NCBI GenBank assembly: GCA_031273305.1
Contig: JAISSC010000169.1
Coordinates: 1-9,529 of the forward strand
DNA from: Flavobacteriaceae bacterium
GTDB taxonomy: Bacteria; Bacteroidota; Bacteroidia; Flavobacteriales; Weeksellaceae
Length of the DNA stretch: 9,529 nucleotides
Direction: 5' to 3'
Shown here: one piece after another, positions 1 through 5,684 of the stretch
Layout: every line of letters starts with the position of its first letter
Position numbering within the stretch: the first letter of the stretch is position 1
Notes under the pieces: generated by a model
The model's input: the letters and a program-made list of their open reading frames with translations, nothing else
Database searches by the model: none
What the model was told of the DNA's origin: nothing
Translations under genes and position numbers: made by a program

Positions 1-172
1 TGGTAATCGGAATCCCGTGCTCATCCGAACCTCCGATAAGAATAGCATCGTGACTTTTACGCCTCAAAAATCTTATGAAAACGTCCGCAGGGATATAAAC
101 TCCCGCCAAATGTCCGATATGCAAAGGCCCGTTGGCATAAGGTAAAGCTGCTGTAATGATATATCTGCTCAT
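1..172 (-). CDS. metG: Methionyl-tRNA synthetase, N-terminal fragment (runs off left edge)
   Basis: This is the first 57 codons of a class I aminoacyl-tRNA synthetase that charges tRNA-Met with methionine in the cytosol. The frame opens with ATG at 172 and reads MSRYIITAALPYANGPLHIG, then H. It contains the ATP-binding HIGH signature at residues 18-21 in the methionyl-specific setting (AALPYANGPLHIGH), followed by AGVYIPADVF and the conserved GSDEHG near residue 50. These motifs are diagnostic for MetRS. The rest of the gene, including the KMSKS loop and anticodon-binding domain, lies outside the window. A Bacteroidota-type -7 box lies about 46 bp upstream of the start, so metG may have its own promoter rather than depend on the DUF2752 unit that also reads leftward. 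No Shine-Dalgarno sequence is visible; the leader is A/T-rich. The identification is secure. Confidence 0.96.
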   Translation of the reverse strand, partial: MSRYIITAALPYANGPLHIGHLAGVYIPADVFIRFLRRKSHDAILIGGSDEHGIPIT

Positions 173-217
173 GAAAAAACTTTGTGTTTAATTTAAATTT
201 ATGTTGATGTCAACTTA

Positions 218-225
218 CAAAGGTA
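218..225 (-). promoter_or_regulatory. Putative -7 box (TACCTTTG) upstream of metG
   Basis: On the minus strand this reads TACCTTTG, an exact match to the Bacteroidota primary-sigma -7 consensus TAnnTTTG. It is about 46 bp upstream of the metG ATG, a reasonable leader length. No clear TTTG-type -33 element sits at the expected spacing, so the call rests on the -7 box and its position alone. Confidence 0.45.
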
Positions 226-304
226 CGAAGCACGGATATAAGTGAGAAAAAATTATGTGAATTTTTATTTTACCCCCTGTTACTGCCTATTTTCAATGTT
301 TTTA

Positions 305-730
305 TTATTTGGGCGGAGCTAAATATATAAACGGTTCATAAGGAATATTTCGTAAAACGGTATACGCAAGCACTACCACAATAACCATAATTCCTAATTT
401 ATTGGAAAACATAAAGCCCGACAAGTATTTTTTATCTTTAAAAATATACACCTCCACAATGACATAAATTAGATAAAGGAAGAAGGGAAGGAAAAATATC
501 AAAAAATTATACCGTAATGCCTGTAAAAATTCTCCGTGCAATAAGAAATGAAACGCCCGCTGCCCTCCGCATCCGGCACAATCAAGACCCGTTAATGCTT
601 TGAAAGAACATTTAACGCCCACATCCGTTTTAACCGGATTGATGTAATAATAAAAGATAAAAACAAATACCAGCAGGAACAGTATAAGAGTCCGGAGTAC
701 TAATCTGTTTTGTATAAGTTTATAAAACAT
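305..730 (-). CDS. DUF2752 family membrane protein
   Basis: A 141-aa integral membrane protein of the DUF2752 family. The family hallmark is visible at residues 41-59: a Cys at 41, then LTGLDCAGCGGQRAF with Cys51 and Cys54, matching the family's C-x(n)-LTG-x-x-C-x-G-C-G-x-x-R-A pattern. One hydrophobic segment (about residues 10-30) precedes the motif and two follow it (about 74-95 and 110-127), so three membrane helices are likely. The molecular function of the family is not established; the paired cysteines could bind metal or be redox-active, but that is speculation. The gene lies 42 bp downstream of the CD225/dispanin gene on the same strand and is probably co-transcribed with it. No hairpin terminator is obvious between its stop and metG. 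Start is ATG at 730. Confidence 0.85.
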   Translation of the reverse strand: MFYKLIQNRLVLRTLILFLLVFVFIFYYYINPVKTDVGVKCSFKALTGLDCAGCGGQRAFHFLLHGEFLQALRYNFLIFFLPFFLYLIYVIVEVYIFKDKKYLSGFMFSNKLGIMVIVVVLAYTVLRNIPYEPFIYLAPPK

Positions 731-772
731 ATTATCTCATTAGAAATTCTACCTCGCTTTGTATTCAATTAT

Positions 773-1141
773 TTAATATCTGACACCTCTAAGTATTTCC
801 TCATATTGAGATATATACGTACTAACCCCTACCATCATCACGTAAATAATGTTTAGTATTATTCCCAGTACAAGCATTCCTAAGGCAACAAAAGACAATA
901 TCCGTGCATTTTTTGCTGCGTTCTCCGCTCCTATATAATCCTGCGCTATATATTTAGTGTTTACCTGACCTGCATATACCATAGCAATAATACCTAAAAT
1001 CGCCCCTACACAGTTGCATGAACAGCAGGTTAAAACCGTAGAAATTATAGCCAGAGGCATATTGCTGTTAGGAACCGGAGGAAGTTCATTAGAAATATTT
1101 ACTTTATCCTGAAAAGATGACCCATAATCCTGATTTTCCAT
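773..1141 (-). CDS. CD225/dispanin family membrane protein
   Basis: A 122-aa small membrane protein of the CD225/dispanin (IFITM-related) superfamily. After a polar N-terminal tail of about 27 residues there is a first hydrophobic segment (about 28-56), an amphipathic loop and a second hydrophobic segment (about 82-106). The family signature is visible as MPLAIISTVL, then GIIAMVYAGQVNTKY, the DYIGAENAAKNAR loop and the second helix. In the known family this reads as a helix followed by a V-x-x-x-Y-x-x-GD-x-x-GA-x-x-A-S-x-x-A-like loop. Four cysteines cluster in the first helix (39, 40, 42, 44); in animal IFITM proteins cysteines nearby are palmitoylated, but nothing shows that for a bacterial relative. 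The function in bacteria is unknown. It is the first gene of a likely two-gene unit with the DUF2752 gene. ATG at 1141 is preceded by a -7 box 38 bp upstream. Confidence 0.85.
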   Translation of the reverse strand: MENQDYGSSFQDKVNISNELPPVPNSNMPLAIISTVLTCCSCNCVGAILGIIAMVYAGQVNTKYIAQDYIGAENAAKNARILSFVALGMLVLGIILNIIYVMMVGVSTYISQYEEILRGVRY

Positions 1142-1178
1142 AAAATTACTGTTTAAATAAAAAGACCTGTTTTTTTTA

Positions 1179-1186
1179 CAAACTTA
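1179..1186 (-). promoter_or_regulatory. Putative -7 box (TAAGTTTG) for the CD225-DUF2752 unit
   Basis: The minus strand reads TAAGTTTG, an exact TAnnTTTG match, 38 bp upstream of the CD225 start codon. A TTTG lies further upstream (complement of 1212-1215), but the 25-bp spacing is longer than the usual 19-21 bp, so the -33 element is doubtful. Confidence 0.5.
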
Positions 1187-1261
1187 CTTATATAAATTGT
1201 AATAGTAAAATCAAATACATCCTAAAAAACTGTTTTTTTTTATTTAACCCGAGAACGACGA

Positions 1262-1293
1262 TGTAAAGACGTCCCAATTTGGGTGTCTCCACG
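1262..1293. repeat. Degenerate palindrome (GTAAAGACGTCCCAA / TTGGGTGTCTCCAC)
   Basis: The left arm GTAAAGACGTCCCAA is followed after one base by TTGGGTGTCTCCAC, its imperfect reverse complement. It resembles the common short intergenic palindrome of the type GTAGAGACGTCCCAA plus its complement, and looks like a decayed copy. It carries no gene and no A/T tail that would make it a convincing terminator. Confidence 0.5.
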
Positions 1294-1320
1294 TTATTAT
1301 TGTTGCGTACTGATGGTAAA

Positions 1321-1366
1321 AGCCCGGAGGGCTTGATTTTCATAACCGCAGGTCGCTGACCTGCGG
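1321..1366 (+). repeat. Two-hairpin REP-like module, copy 1
   Basis: A 46-bp module. Hairpin A (1321-1333) is AGCCC-GGA-GGGCT, then comes a 12-bp linker ending TTCATAA, then hairpin B (1346-1366) with arms CCGCAGGTC and GACCTGCGG around a 3-base loop. An inverted copy lies at 1443-1488. The two copies share 39 of 46 positions. Confidence 0.75.
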
Positions 1367-1387
1367 GCAACGGCAACCAATAACATC

Positions 1388-1421
1388 GCCTGAAAGGCGG
1401 GACTAGTCCTGCCTTTCAGGC
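1388..1421. repeat. 34-bp near-perfect palindrome between the two modules
   Basis: The arms GCCTGAAAGGCGGG and CCTGCCTTTCAGGC flank a central ACTAGT that is itself palindromic. Across 34 bp there is only one non-complementary pair (G1399 with T1410, a possible G-T wobble). Each arm contains GCCTGAAAGGC, the same core found in hairpin A of module copy 2. It sits almost midway between the inverted module copies. It could form a cruciform in DNA or a strong hairpin in RNA; there is no U-tract after it on either strand. Confidence 0.75.
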
Positions 1422-1442
1422 AATTGTGGGAGCGGGTATTCT

Positions 1443-1488
1443 CCGCAGGTCGGCGACCTGCGGTTATGAAGATTCAGCCTTTCAGGCT
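1443..1488 (-). repeat. Two-hairpin REP-like module, copy 2 (inverted)
   Basis: The inverted copy of the module at 1321-1366. On the plus strand hairpin B comes first (1443-1463, arms CCGCAGGTC and GACCTGCGG), then TTATGAA and hairpin A (1476-1488, AGCCT-TTC-AGGCT). Relative to copy 1 the stem of hairpin A has changed a C-G pair to T-A at both partner positions, so pairing is retained. Confidence 0.75.
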
Positions 1489-1500
1489 GTCCAAAATCAC

Positions 1501-1607
1501 AAGGTTGCTTCGCTTCTGTTGCGAGCGCAGCGTGGCAATCTTGCTGCAAGGAGGCACGACGAAGCAATCTCATTATAAACAGGAGATTGCTGCGTTCCAC
1601 TCGCAAA
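1501..1607. repeat. Four degenerate copies of an AGATTGC-to-CGCAA repeat in both orientations
   Basis: A loose word, roughly RAGRTTGC-x-CG-x(n)-GCAA, occurs forward at 1501-1526 (AAGGTTGCTTCGCTTC...), reverse at about 1516-1542, reverse at about 1546-1571 (as GAGATTGCTTCGTCGTGCCT on the minus strand), and forward at 1583-1607 (GAGATTGCTGCGTTCCACTC...). Neighbouring copies pair: AGCAATCTC at 1563-1571 with GAGATTGCT at 1583-1591 gives a 9-bp stem with an 11-base loop. This resembles a dispersed intergenic repeat that I know from several bacterial phyla. Copy boundaries are approximate. Confidence 0.55.
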
Positions 1608-1714
1608 TACACCGCACATAGGGGCGCAATAACCTAACGAACAATAAGTTACATTCGTCAAGACAAATGAAATTAATTATAAATGAAAATCTTTATTTCC
1701 ATTCGAAAAATTCG

Positions 1715-1722
1715 GATATTTG
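1715..1722 (+). promoter_or_regulatory. Weak candidate -7 box (GATATTTG) before pyrD
   Basis: GATATTTG differs at one position from TAnnTTTG and lies 14 bp before the pyrD ATG, which would leave a very short leader. No -33 element is evident. It is offered because no better match exists in the plus-strand gap ahead of this gene. Confidence 0.25.
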
Positions 1723-1736
1723 CAAAAACTAAGTGA

Positions 1737-2666
1737 ATGGTATCTTTAGAGACTAAAATTTCAGACCGGATATTTAAAAATTGTGTAATGAACGCTTCCG
1801 GAGCTAAATGTATGACATCGGAAGAACTTTACAACCTAAGCAACTCCGGAGCAGGAACCTTGATAACCAAAAGCTGTACCATCTCTCCCAGAGAGGGAAA
1901 TCCATCTCCCAGATATGTGGATTTAAAATTAGGAAGCATCAACTCCATGGGACTGCCAAATCTCGGATTTGATTTTTATCTGGATTATGTGCTGGAACAA
2001 CATGAATCGGGCAATGACGATATATTCTTTTCCATAGCCGGTTTAACTCTGGAAGAAAATATTGAAATGCTGACCCGTGTACAAAACTCGGATTTTCGGG
2101 GAATAGTGGAATTAAACTTATCCTGCCCTAATATTCCGGGAAAACCTCAGACAGGATACGATTTTGAACGAACCAATGAAGTTTTAAATAAAATCTTTTA
2201 TTTCTATACCAAGCCTTTAGGAGTAAAACTGCCTCCTTATTTTGATCTGGTACATTTTGAAATGATGGCGGAAATATTGAATCAATATCCCGTGCAATTC
2301 GTTACCTGCATCAACAGTATAGGAAATGCTTTATATATTGATGACGAATCGGCGGTCATCAAGCCCAAAGGAGGCTTTGGAGGCATCGGCGGAGCTTATG
2401 TAAAACCCACTGCTCTGGCTAATGTAAGGATGTTTTACAAGTTGCTGAGGAAAGACATCTCCATTATCGGGTGTGGAGGTGTGGAAACAGGAAAAGACGT
2501 ATTTGAACATATTTTATGCGGAGCTTCTATGGTACAAATAGCAACTCAATTGATGAAAGAAGATACTCGTATCTTTTCCCGGTTGATTTCCGAACTGGAA
2601 GAAATTATGAGTTCGAAAAACTATAAAGCTCTGGAAGACTTCAAAGGGAAGCTAATAGAATTATAA
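1737..2666 (+). CDS. pyrD: Dihydroorotate dehydrogenase, class 1A (fumarate-type)
   Basis: A 309-aa cytosolic FMN enzyme of pyrimidine synthesis that oxidises dihydroorotate to orotate; class 1A members use fumarate as acceptor. The Lactococcus lactis class 1A landmarks are at matching positions: Lys45, the N69-SMGLPN loop, the catalytic cysteine Cys130 in LNLSCPNIPGKPQ (class 2 enzymes use Ser), Lys164 and Asn193 in CINSIGN. The phosphate-binding glycines appear in GGFGGIGGAYVKP (about 213-225) and IIGCGGVETGKD (about 244-255). Length fits the family (about 311 aa), with no N-terminal membrane extension as in class 2. No pyrK-like electron-transfer subunit is adjacent, consistent with 1A rather than 1B. 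It leads a four-gene plus-strand series; the next start is 61 bp downstream. ATG at 1737 is the only start consistent with a full N-terminus. Confidence 0.93.
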   Translation: MVSLETKISDRIFKNCVMNASGAKCMTSEELYNLSNSGAGTLITKSCTISPREGNPSPRYVDLKLGSINSMGLPNLGFDFYLDYVLEQHESGNDDIFFSIAGLTLEENIEMLTRVQNSDFRGIVELNLSCPNIPGKPQTGYDFERTNEVLNKIFYFYTKPLGVKLPPYFDLVHFEMMAEILNQYPVQFVTCINSIGNALYIDDESAVIKPKGGFGGIGGAYVKPTALANVRMFYKLLRKDISIIGCGGVETGKDVFEHILCGASMVQIATQLMKEDTRIFSRLISELEEIMSSKNYKALEDFKGKLIEL

Positions 2667-2727
2667 ACTCACCCTAATAAAGTTATTTTGGATTATTCTT
2701 TACAGATTCGTACATTTATCACGGAAA

Positions 2728-3075
2728 ATGAATAAAAAAGACCCTAAAATATCAGAAGAAAAATCACTGCTCGGAAAACATTGGTATTCCAGTATATACT
2801 TTATCTTATCTGCTATTTTCATCGTATGGATGCTGTTTTTCGATACCAATTCTTACCTGACACATAAAGAACTAAGCAACGAAATATCCAAACTTAAGCA
2901 CGAAAAAGAATATTATAAGAGTAAATTGGATTCGGAAAATATACAGTACAATAACTTGAGAAATAACAAGGACGAGAGGGAACGATATGCACGCGAAAAT
3001 TACTTTTTCAAAAAAAACAACGAAGACATTTTTATTATTGTAACAAAAAACGATACTATAAAACCACAAAATTAA
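2728..3075 (+). CDS. DivIC/FtsB-like septum formation initiator family protein
   Basis: A 115-aa bitopic membrane protein. A short charged N-terminus (about residues 1-18) is followed by one transmembrane helix (about 20-38), then a heptad-like, Lys/Glu-rich coiled coil (about 43-80) and a conserved tail, ERERYARENYFFKKNNEDIF, at about 83-102. This order and the Y/F-ARE-x-Y-x-x-K-x-x-x-E-D motif are typical of the DivIC/FtsB family, which works with FtsL and FtsQ/DivIB at the division septum, with the coiled coil in the periplasm. Family members are short (about 100-120 aa), so this is full length. It ends 6 bp before the methylmalonyl-CoA mutase subunit, so the two are very likely translated from one message. 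The link between the two functions is adjacency only. Confidence 0.88.
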   Translation: MNKKDPKISEEKSLLGKHWYSSIYFILSAIFIVWMLFFDTNSYLTHKELSNEISKLKHEKEYYKSKLDSENIQYNNLRNNKDERERYARENYFFKKNNEDIFIIVTKNDTIKPQN

Positions 3076-3081
3076 AAAACC

Positions 3082-4284
3082 ATGAGTAATGTAGATTTAA
3101 ACTTCTCAAAAGTATCCCAAGAAGAATGGAAACAGTTAGTACAGGCAGAGCTGAAAGGCAGGGATTTTAATGAAACCCTTGTTTGGCAAAGTCTGGAGGG
3201 ACTTAATGTAAAACCATACTTTTCTAAAGAAGATATAAACTATGCAGACCTGAAACCTTTAAACAAGTATGCAAAAACCTCAATGATAGCAAAATATCAT
3301 GATCTATTTTTCAATGATGTTGACGGTTTCATTATAGATAAAGAAGTAAATCAGGAAGAATTTTATAATAAGGTTTTTTTCCTAACCGATGAAAATTTCA
3401 AAGTCAATGCGAAATCGGATAACTATCTCCTTTTTGACCTATTTACCGAAGCTGAGAAAAAAGCAAATTATAACCCGGATATCGAAAAGGCAAAGAAAAT
3501 CTTATCCAATACTGTCTACAAAAAAAGTTTATTAATAGACGTAAGCCTGCACCAGAATGCGGGAGCCAATATTTTTCAGCAACTAGGCATTGTTCTGGCT
3601 AAAGCCAATGAATATGTGAATATATTAGGGAAGTCATGTCTGGATAAAATTTATTTCAAATTTTCCATTGGTTACAATTATTTTTTTGAAATAGCTAAAT
3701 TAAGAGCCTTCCGGATACTTTGGAGCAACTTCATCTCCCAATATCAATACGATGCAGAGCCTTATATCCTTTGTGAAAGCTCGCTAAGGAATAAATCGAC
3801 ATTGGATTCCGAGAACAACCTGATACGGTCTACTTTTGAAGGAGCCGTAGCTTTTATCGGAAATGCCGATGCCCTGTTTTTACATGAATACTCCGGATGG
3901 AACACCGACAATTCCATCATGCACGAAACTGCCTACAAACAACAATTAGTACTGAAAGAAGAATCTATTTTAGATAAATTCTCAGATGCTATGAAAGGCT
4001 CTTATTATGTGGAATTTATTACTAATTTTCTGGTAAAACAGGCTTGGGAGTTCTTTCTGGAAATCGAGAAAGAGGGAGGATATTTAAGATCACTGGAGAA
4101 TGGTTTCACACAAAAAAGGATTATCACTCAGGCTCAAAAAGAACAGGAAGCCTTTGATACAGGAAAACTGATACTGATAGGGGTAAATAAATTTCCTAAA
4201 GAAGCCATAACTAAAGAACCTAAAAAAGTAAATTATAATCCTAAACTTATTCAGGAGATAAGGCTTGCCGAAAGTCTGGAATAA
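3082..4284 (+). CDS. mutA: Methylmalonyl-CoA mutase small (beta) subunit, short form
   Basis: A 400-aa protein resembling the small, non-catalytic subunit of B12-dependent methylmalonyl-CoA mutase, which interconverts succinyl-CoA and methylmalonyl-CoA. The family N-terminus is visible: W16 in EEWKQLVQAELKGRDFNETL, then VWQSLEGLNVKPYF. A barrel-like region follows, with AFIGNADALFLHEYSGWN near 254-274. The C-terminal part of the barrel includes ILIGVNKFP near 361-369 and ends in RLAESLE. That final segment resembles the linker where longer homologues continue into a degenerate cobalamin-binding domain. The protein therefore has essentially only the barrel. As far as I recall, Flavobacteriia subunits are also short (about 450 aa), while other bacteria have over 600 aa. 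No large catalytic subunit (mutB/scpA) follows; an AI-2E-family gene is next, 21 bp downstream. Family membership is solid; complex formation is inferred. Confidence 0.86.
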   Translation: MSNVDLNFSKVSQEEWKQLVQAELKGRDFNETLVWQSLEGLNVKPYFSKEDINYADLKPLNKYAKTSMIAKYHDLFFNDVDGFIIDKEVNQEEFYNKVFFLTDENFKVNAKSDNYLLFDLFTEAEKKANYNPDIEKAKKILSNTVYKKSLLIDVSLHQNAGANIFQQLGIVLAKANEYVNILGKSCLDKIYFKFSIGYNYFFEIAKLRAFRILWSNFISQYQYDAEPYILCESSLRNKSTLDSENNLIRSTFEGAVAFIGNADALFLHEYSGWNTDNSIMHETAYKQQLVLKEESILDKFSDAMKGSYYVEFITNFLVKQAWEFFLEIEKEGGYLRSLENGFTQKRIITQAQKEQEAFDTGKLILIGVNKFPKEAITKEPKKVNYNPKLIQEIRLAESLE

Positions 4285-4305
4285 GAAAATTTTTTATACG
4301 ATCTT

Positions 4306-5400
4306 ATGAATTATAAAGAACTTAGCAAGGGTATAATCAGTGCCGTAAGTGTTATCACACTCACAGGTTTGTTAATTTTTCTATTCTGGAAAATACGTTT
4401 TGTGCTGGGATACATTTTTATAGCCTTTGCCCTTTCATTAATGGGAAGACCGATTATGAGCTTCCTCAATGAAAAGATTCGTATATCCAAAACCATTTCA
4501 GCCTTTATTACCCTTTTCATCATGGTGAGCATCCTTACCTCATTTTTTAGCCTGCTCATTCCACTGGCTATTGAACAAGCGGGAAATTTATCATTGCTGG
4601 ACACTAACAAATTGGAATCATCCATCACAGAGCAAATTAAATTAATTGATGAAGCCCTAAAAAGCAAACATATCCATATTTTTGAGGATAACTATGCACA
4701 ACTGCTCACTCCTAAATTTAATTTTAAAATACATCAAAACATCCTGCAAAGCAGCTTTTCCATATTAGCAGAAGTTGGAATCTCTATTTTTTCCATTACA
4801 TTCATTACCTTTTTCTTCTTGCGGGAAAAAGACTTGTTTAACCAAATGATCATCGGAGCTGCGCCTACTAACGATGTAGAAAAAGTAACACAGGCACTTT
4901 CCAATATAAAAAATCTGCTAACTCGTTATTTCTTAGGACTTTCCCTGCAAATATTCTCCATGTTCATACTTTATCTTATCATATTGGGTAGTTTCCGTAT
5001 AGAAAATACGGTTATCATAGCCATGTTCTGCGCATTCTTTAACCTGATACCTTATTTAGGTCCCCTTATCGGATTTTTTATAATAAACCTGTTGAGCATG
5101 AGCAGCATGTTCTTTTTAGGGATGGATTTTAACACTCATATAATTCCTAACATAATCTGGATAAGCATCCTGTATCTGGTTGCTCAAATTATTGACAATG
5201 CAGTATTCCAACCTCTTATCTATGCCAAAAGCGTAAAATCTCACCCTTTGGAAATATTCCTTGTAATGCTGATTTTCGGGATACTTTTCGGTGCATTAGG
5301 AGTTATTTTTGCCATTCCGGGTTACACAGTACTGCGCGTTATCCTGAAAAGTTTCTTTAACCGGTTCAAGATAGTGCAGGTCATTACCAAAAATATATAA
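4306..5400 (+). CDS. AI-2E/PerM family membrane transporter
   Basis: A 364-aa polytopic membrane protein of the AI-2E transporter (PerM/YhhT-like, UPF0118) family. Two hydrophobic helices (about 12-50) and a third (about 64-90) lead into a soluble loop (about 95-145), followed by several helices to the C-terminus, about seven or eight in all. Characteristic family stretches are FFFLREKD (about 168-175), the conserved NLIPYLGPLIG (about 246-256) and GALGVIFAIPGYTVLRV near 330-346. Family members have been linked to export of autoinducer-2 in E. coli and to Na+/H+ antiport in others, so the substrate here is unknown. It is the last gene of the plus-strand series. Convergent transcription from the right meets it at the hairpin at 5499-5529. 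Start ATG at 4306 gives a normal-length N-terminus; no Shine-Dalgarno sequence is visible. Confidence 0.88.
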   Translation: MNYKELSKGIISAVSVITLTGLLIFLFWKIRFVLGYIFIAFALSLMGRPIMSFLNEKIRISKTISAFITLFIMVSILTSFFSLLIPLAIEQAGNLSLLDTNKLESSITEQIKLIDEALKSKHIHIFEDNYAQLLTPKFNFKIHQNILQSSFSILAEVGISIFSITFITFFFLREKDLFNQMIIGAAPTNDVEKVTQALSNIKNLLTRYFLGLSLQIFSMFILYLIILGSFRIENTVIIAMFCAFFNLIPYLGPLIGFFIINLLSMSSMFFLGMDFNTHIIPNIIWISILYLVAQIIDNAVFQPLIYAKSVKSHPLEIFLVMLIFGILFGALGVIFAIPGYTVLRVILKSFFNRFKIVQVITKNI

Positions 5401-5498
5401 AAGAATGATTATATTGTCGAGGTTGTCCAAAAAGGTTGGCAAACCCTTTGATAATCGCATAATCGACACCATAATTCCATCAGACATACGAATAAAAA

Positions 5499-5529
5499 AG
5501 AGGCTGCCCTGACTTTTTGGGCAGCCTCT
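5499..5529 (-). terminator. Rho-independent terminator of the secreted-protein operon
   Basis: An 11-bp perfect stem (arms AGAGGCTGCCC and GGGCAGCCTCT at 5499-5509 and 5519-5529) closes a 9-base loop. Read on the minus strand it is followed by TTTTTATT, the expected U-tract, about 30 bp after the stop of the thioredoxin-like gene. On the plus strand the stem is followed by ACTTGTTTG, a weaker tail, so it may also slow transcripts from the AI-2E-family gene. Confidence 0.9.
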
Positions 5530-5552
5530 ACTTGTTTGAGTAATGTTGAAAA

Positions 5553-5684
5553 ATATTTTTAAAGCAATCCTGTATCCGACAGACTTGCATAGCGACCTAC
5601 AAGAGTACCGTTAGCTATAACAAAGAAAGTAGGAGTGGCAAGGATGGCATAGTTAATAAAGTTCTCGCCCATAAAGCCTTTGTA
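5553..5684. repeat. Direct repeat, copy 1 (pairs with 9398-9529)
   Basis: This 132-bp stretch matches 9398-9529 at a constant offset of 3845 bp with three mismatches. It covers the last 41 codons and stop of the thioredoxin-like gene plus about 6 bp beyond. Similarity stops abruptly on the 3' side; on the other side the match is cut only by the window edge. Confidence 0.95.

Larger units (their letters stand above)
1262..1607. repeat. REP-like palindrome mosaic in divergent intergenic region
   Basis: This is the middle of the 595-bp gap between the divergent CD225 and pyrD genes. It is visibly richer in G and C than the flanking genes and consists almost wholly of palindromes and inverted copies, listed separately below. 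Open frames exist on both strands, but they are by-products of the inverted repeats: the same peptide word (RPAVMKI) appears on both strands because a 46-bp module is present in both orientations. No RAYT transposase or insertion sequence gene is in the window. Both flanks (1142-1261 and 1608-1736) are AT-rich and show only candidate promoter elements. Confidence 0.8.

Noticed and set aside
305..730. DUF2752 protein as a thioredoxin-like or zinc-finger enzyme because of its C-x-x-C
   Set aside because: The CxxC lies within the LTGLDCAGCGGQRA family motif of a multi-helix membrane protein, with no thioredoxin fold features.
1388..1421. Palindrome as a Rho-independent terminator
   Set aside because: No T-rich tract follows the stem on either strand, and no gene ends nearby; both flanking genes start here and diverge.
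1188..1621. Three short open frames on both strands (62, 69 and 65 codons) in the CD225-pyrD gap
   Set aside because: They are translations of the inverted REP-like repeats. The word RPAVMKI turns up on both strands because the module is present in both orientations, and there is no protein family match or start context.
1142..1736. CRISPR array or insertion sequence in the repeat-rich gap
   Set aside because: The repeats are palindromic and alternately inverted, not equally spaced direct repeats with unique spacers, and no transposase frame is present.
2872..3069. Minus-strand open frame inside the DivIC-like gene, and similar shadows at 4311-4667, 5296-5487, 6020-6268, 7475-7759 and 7756-8052
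   Set aside because: All overlap well-supported genes on the opposite strand, have no recognisable domain or start signal, and have the composition expected of antisense frames.
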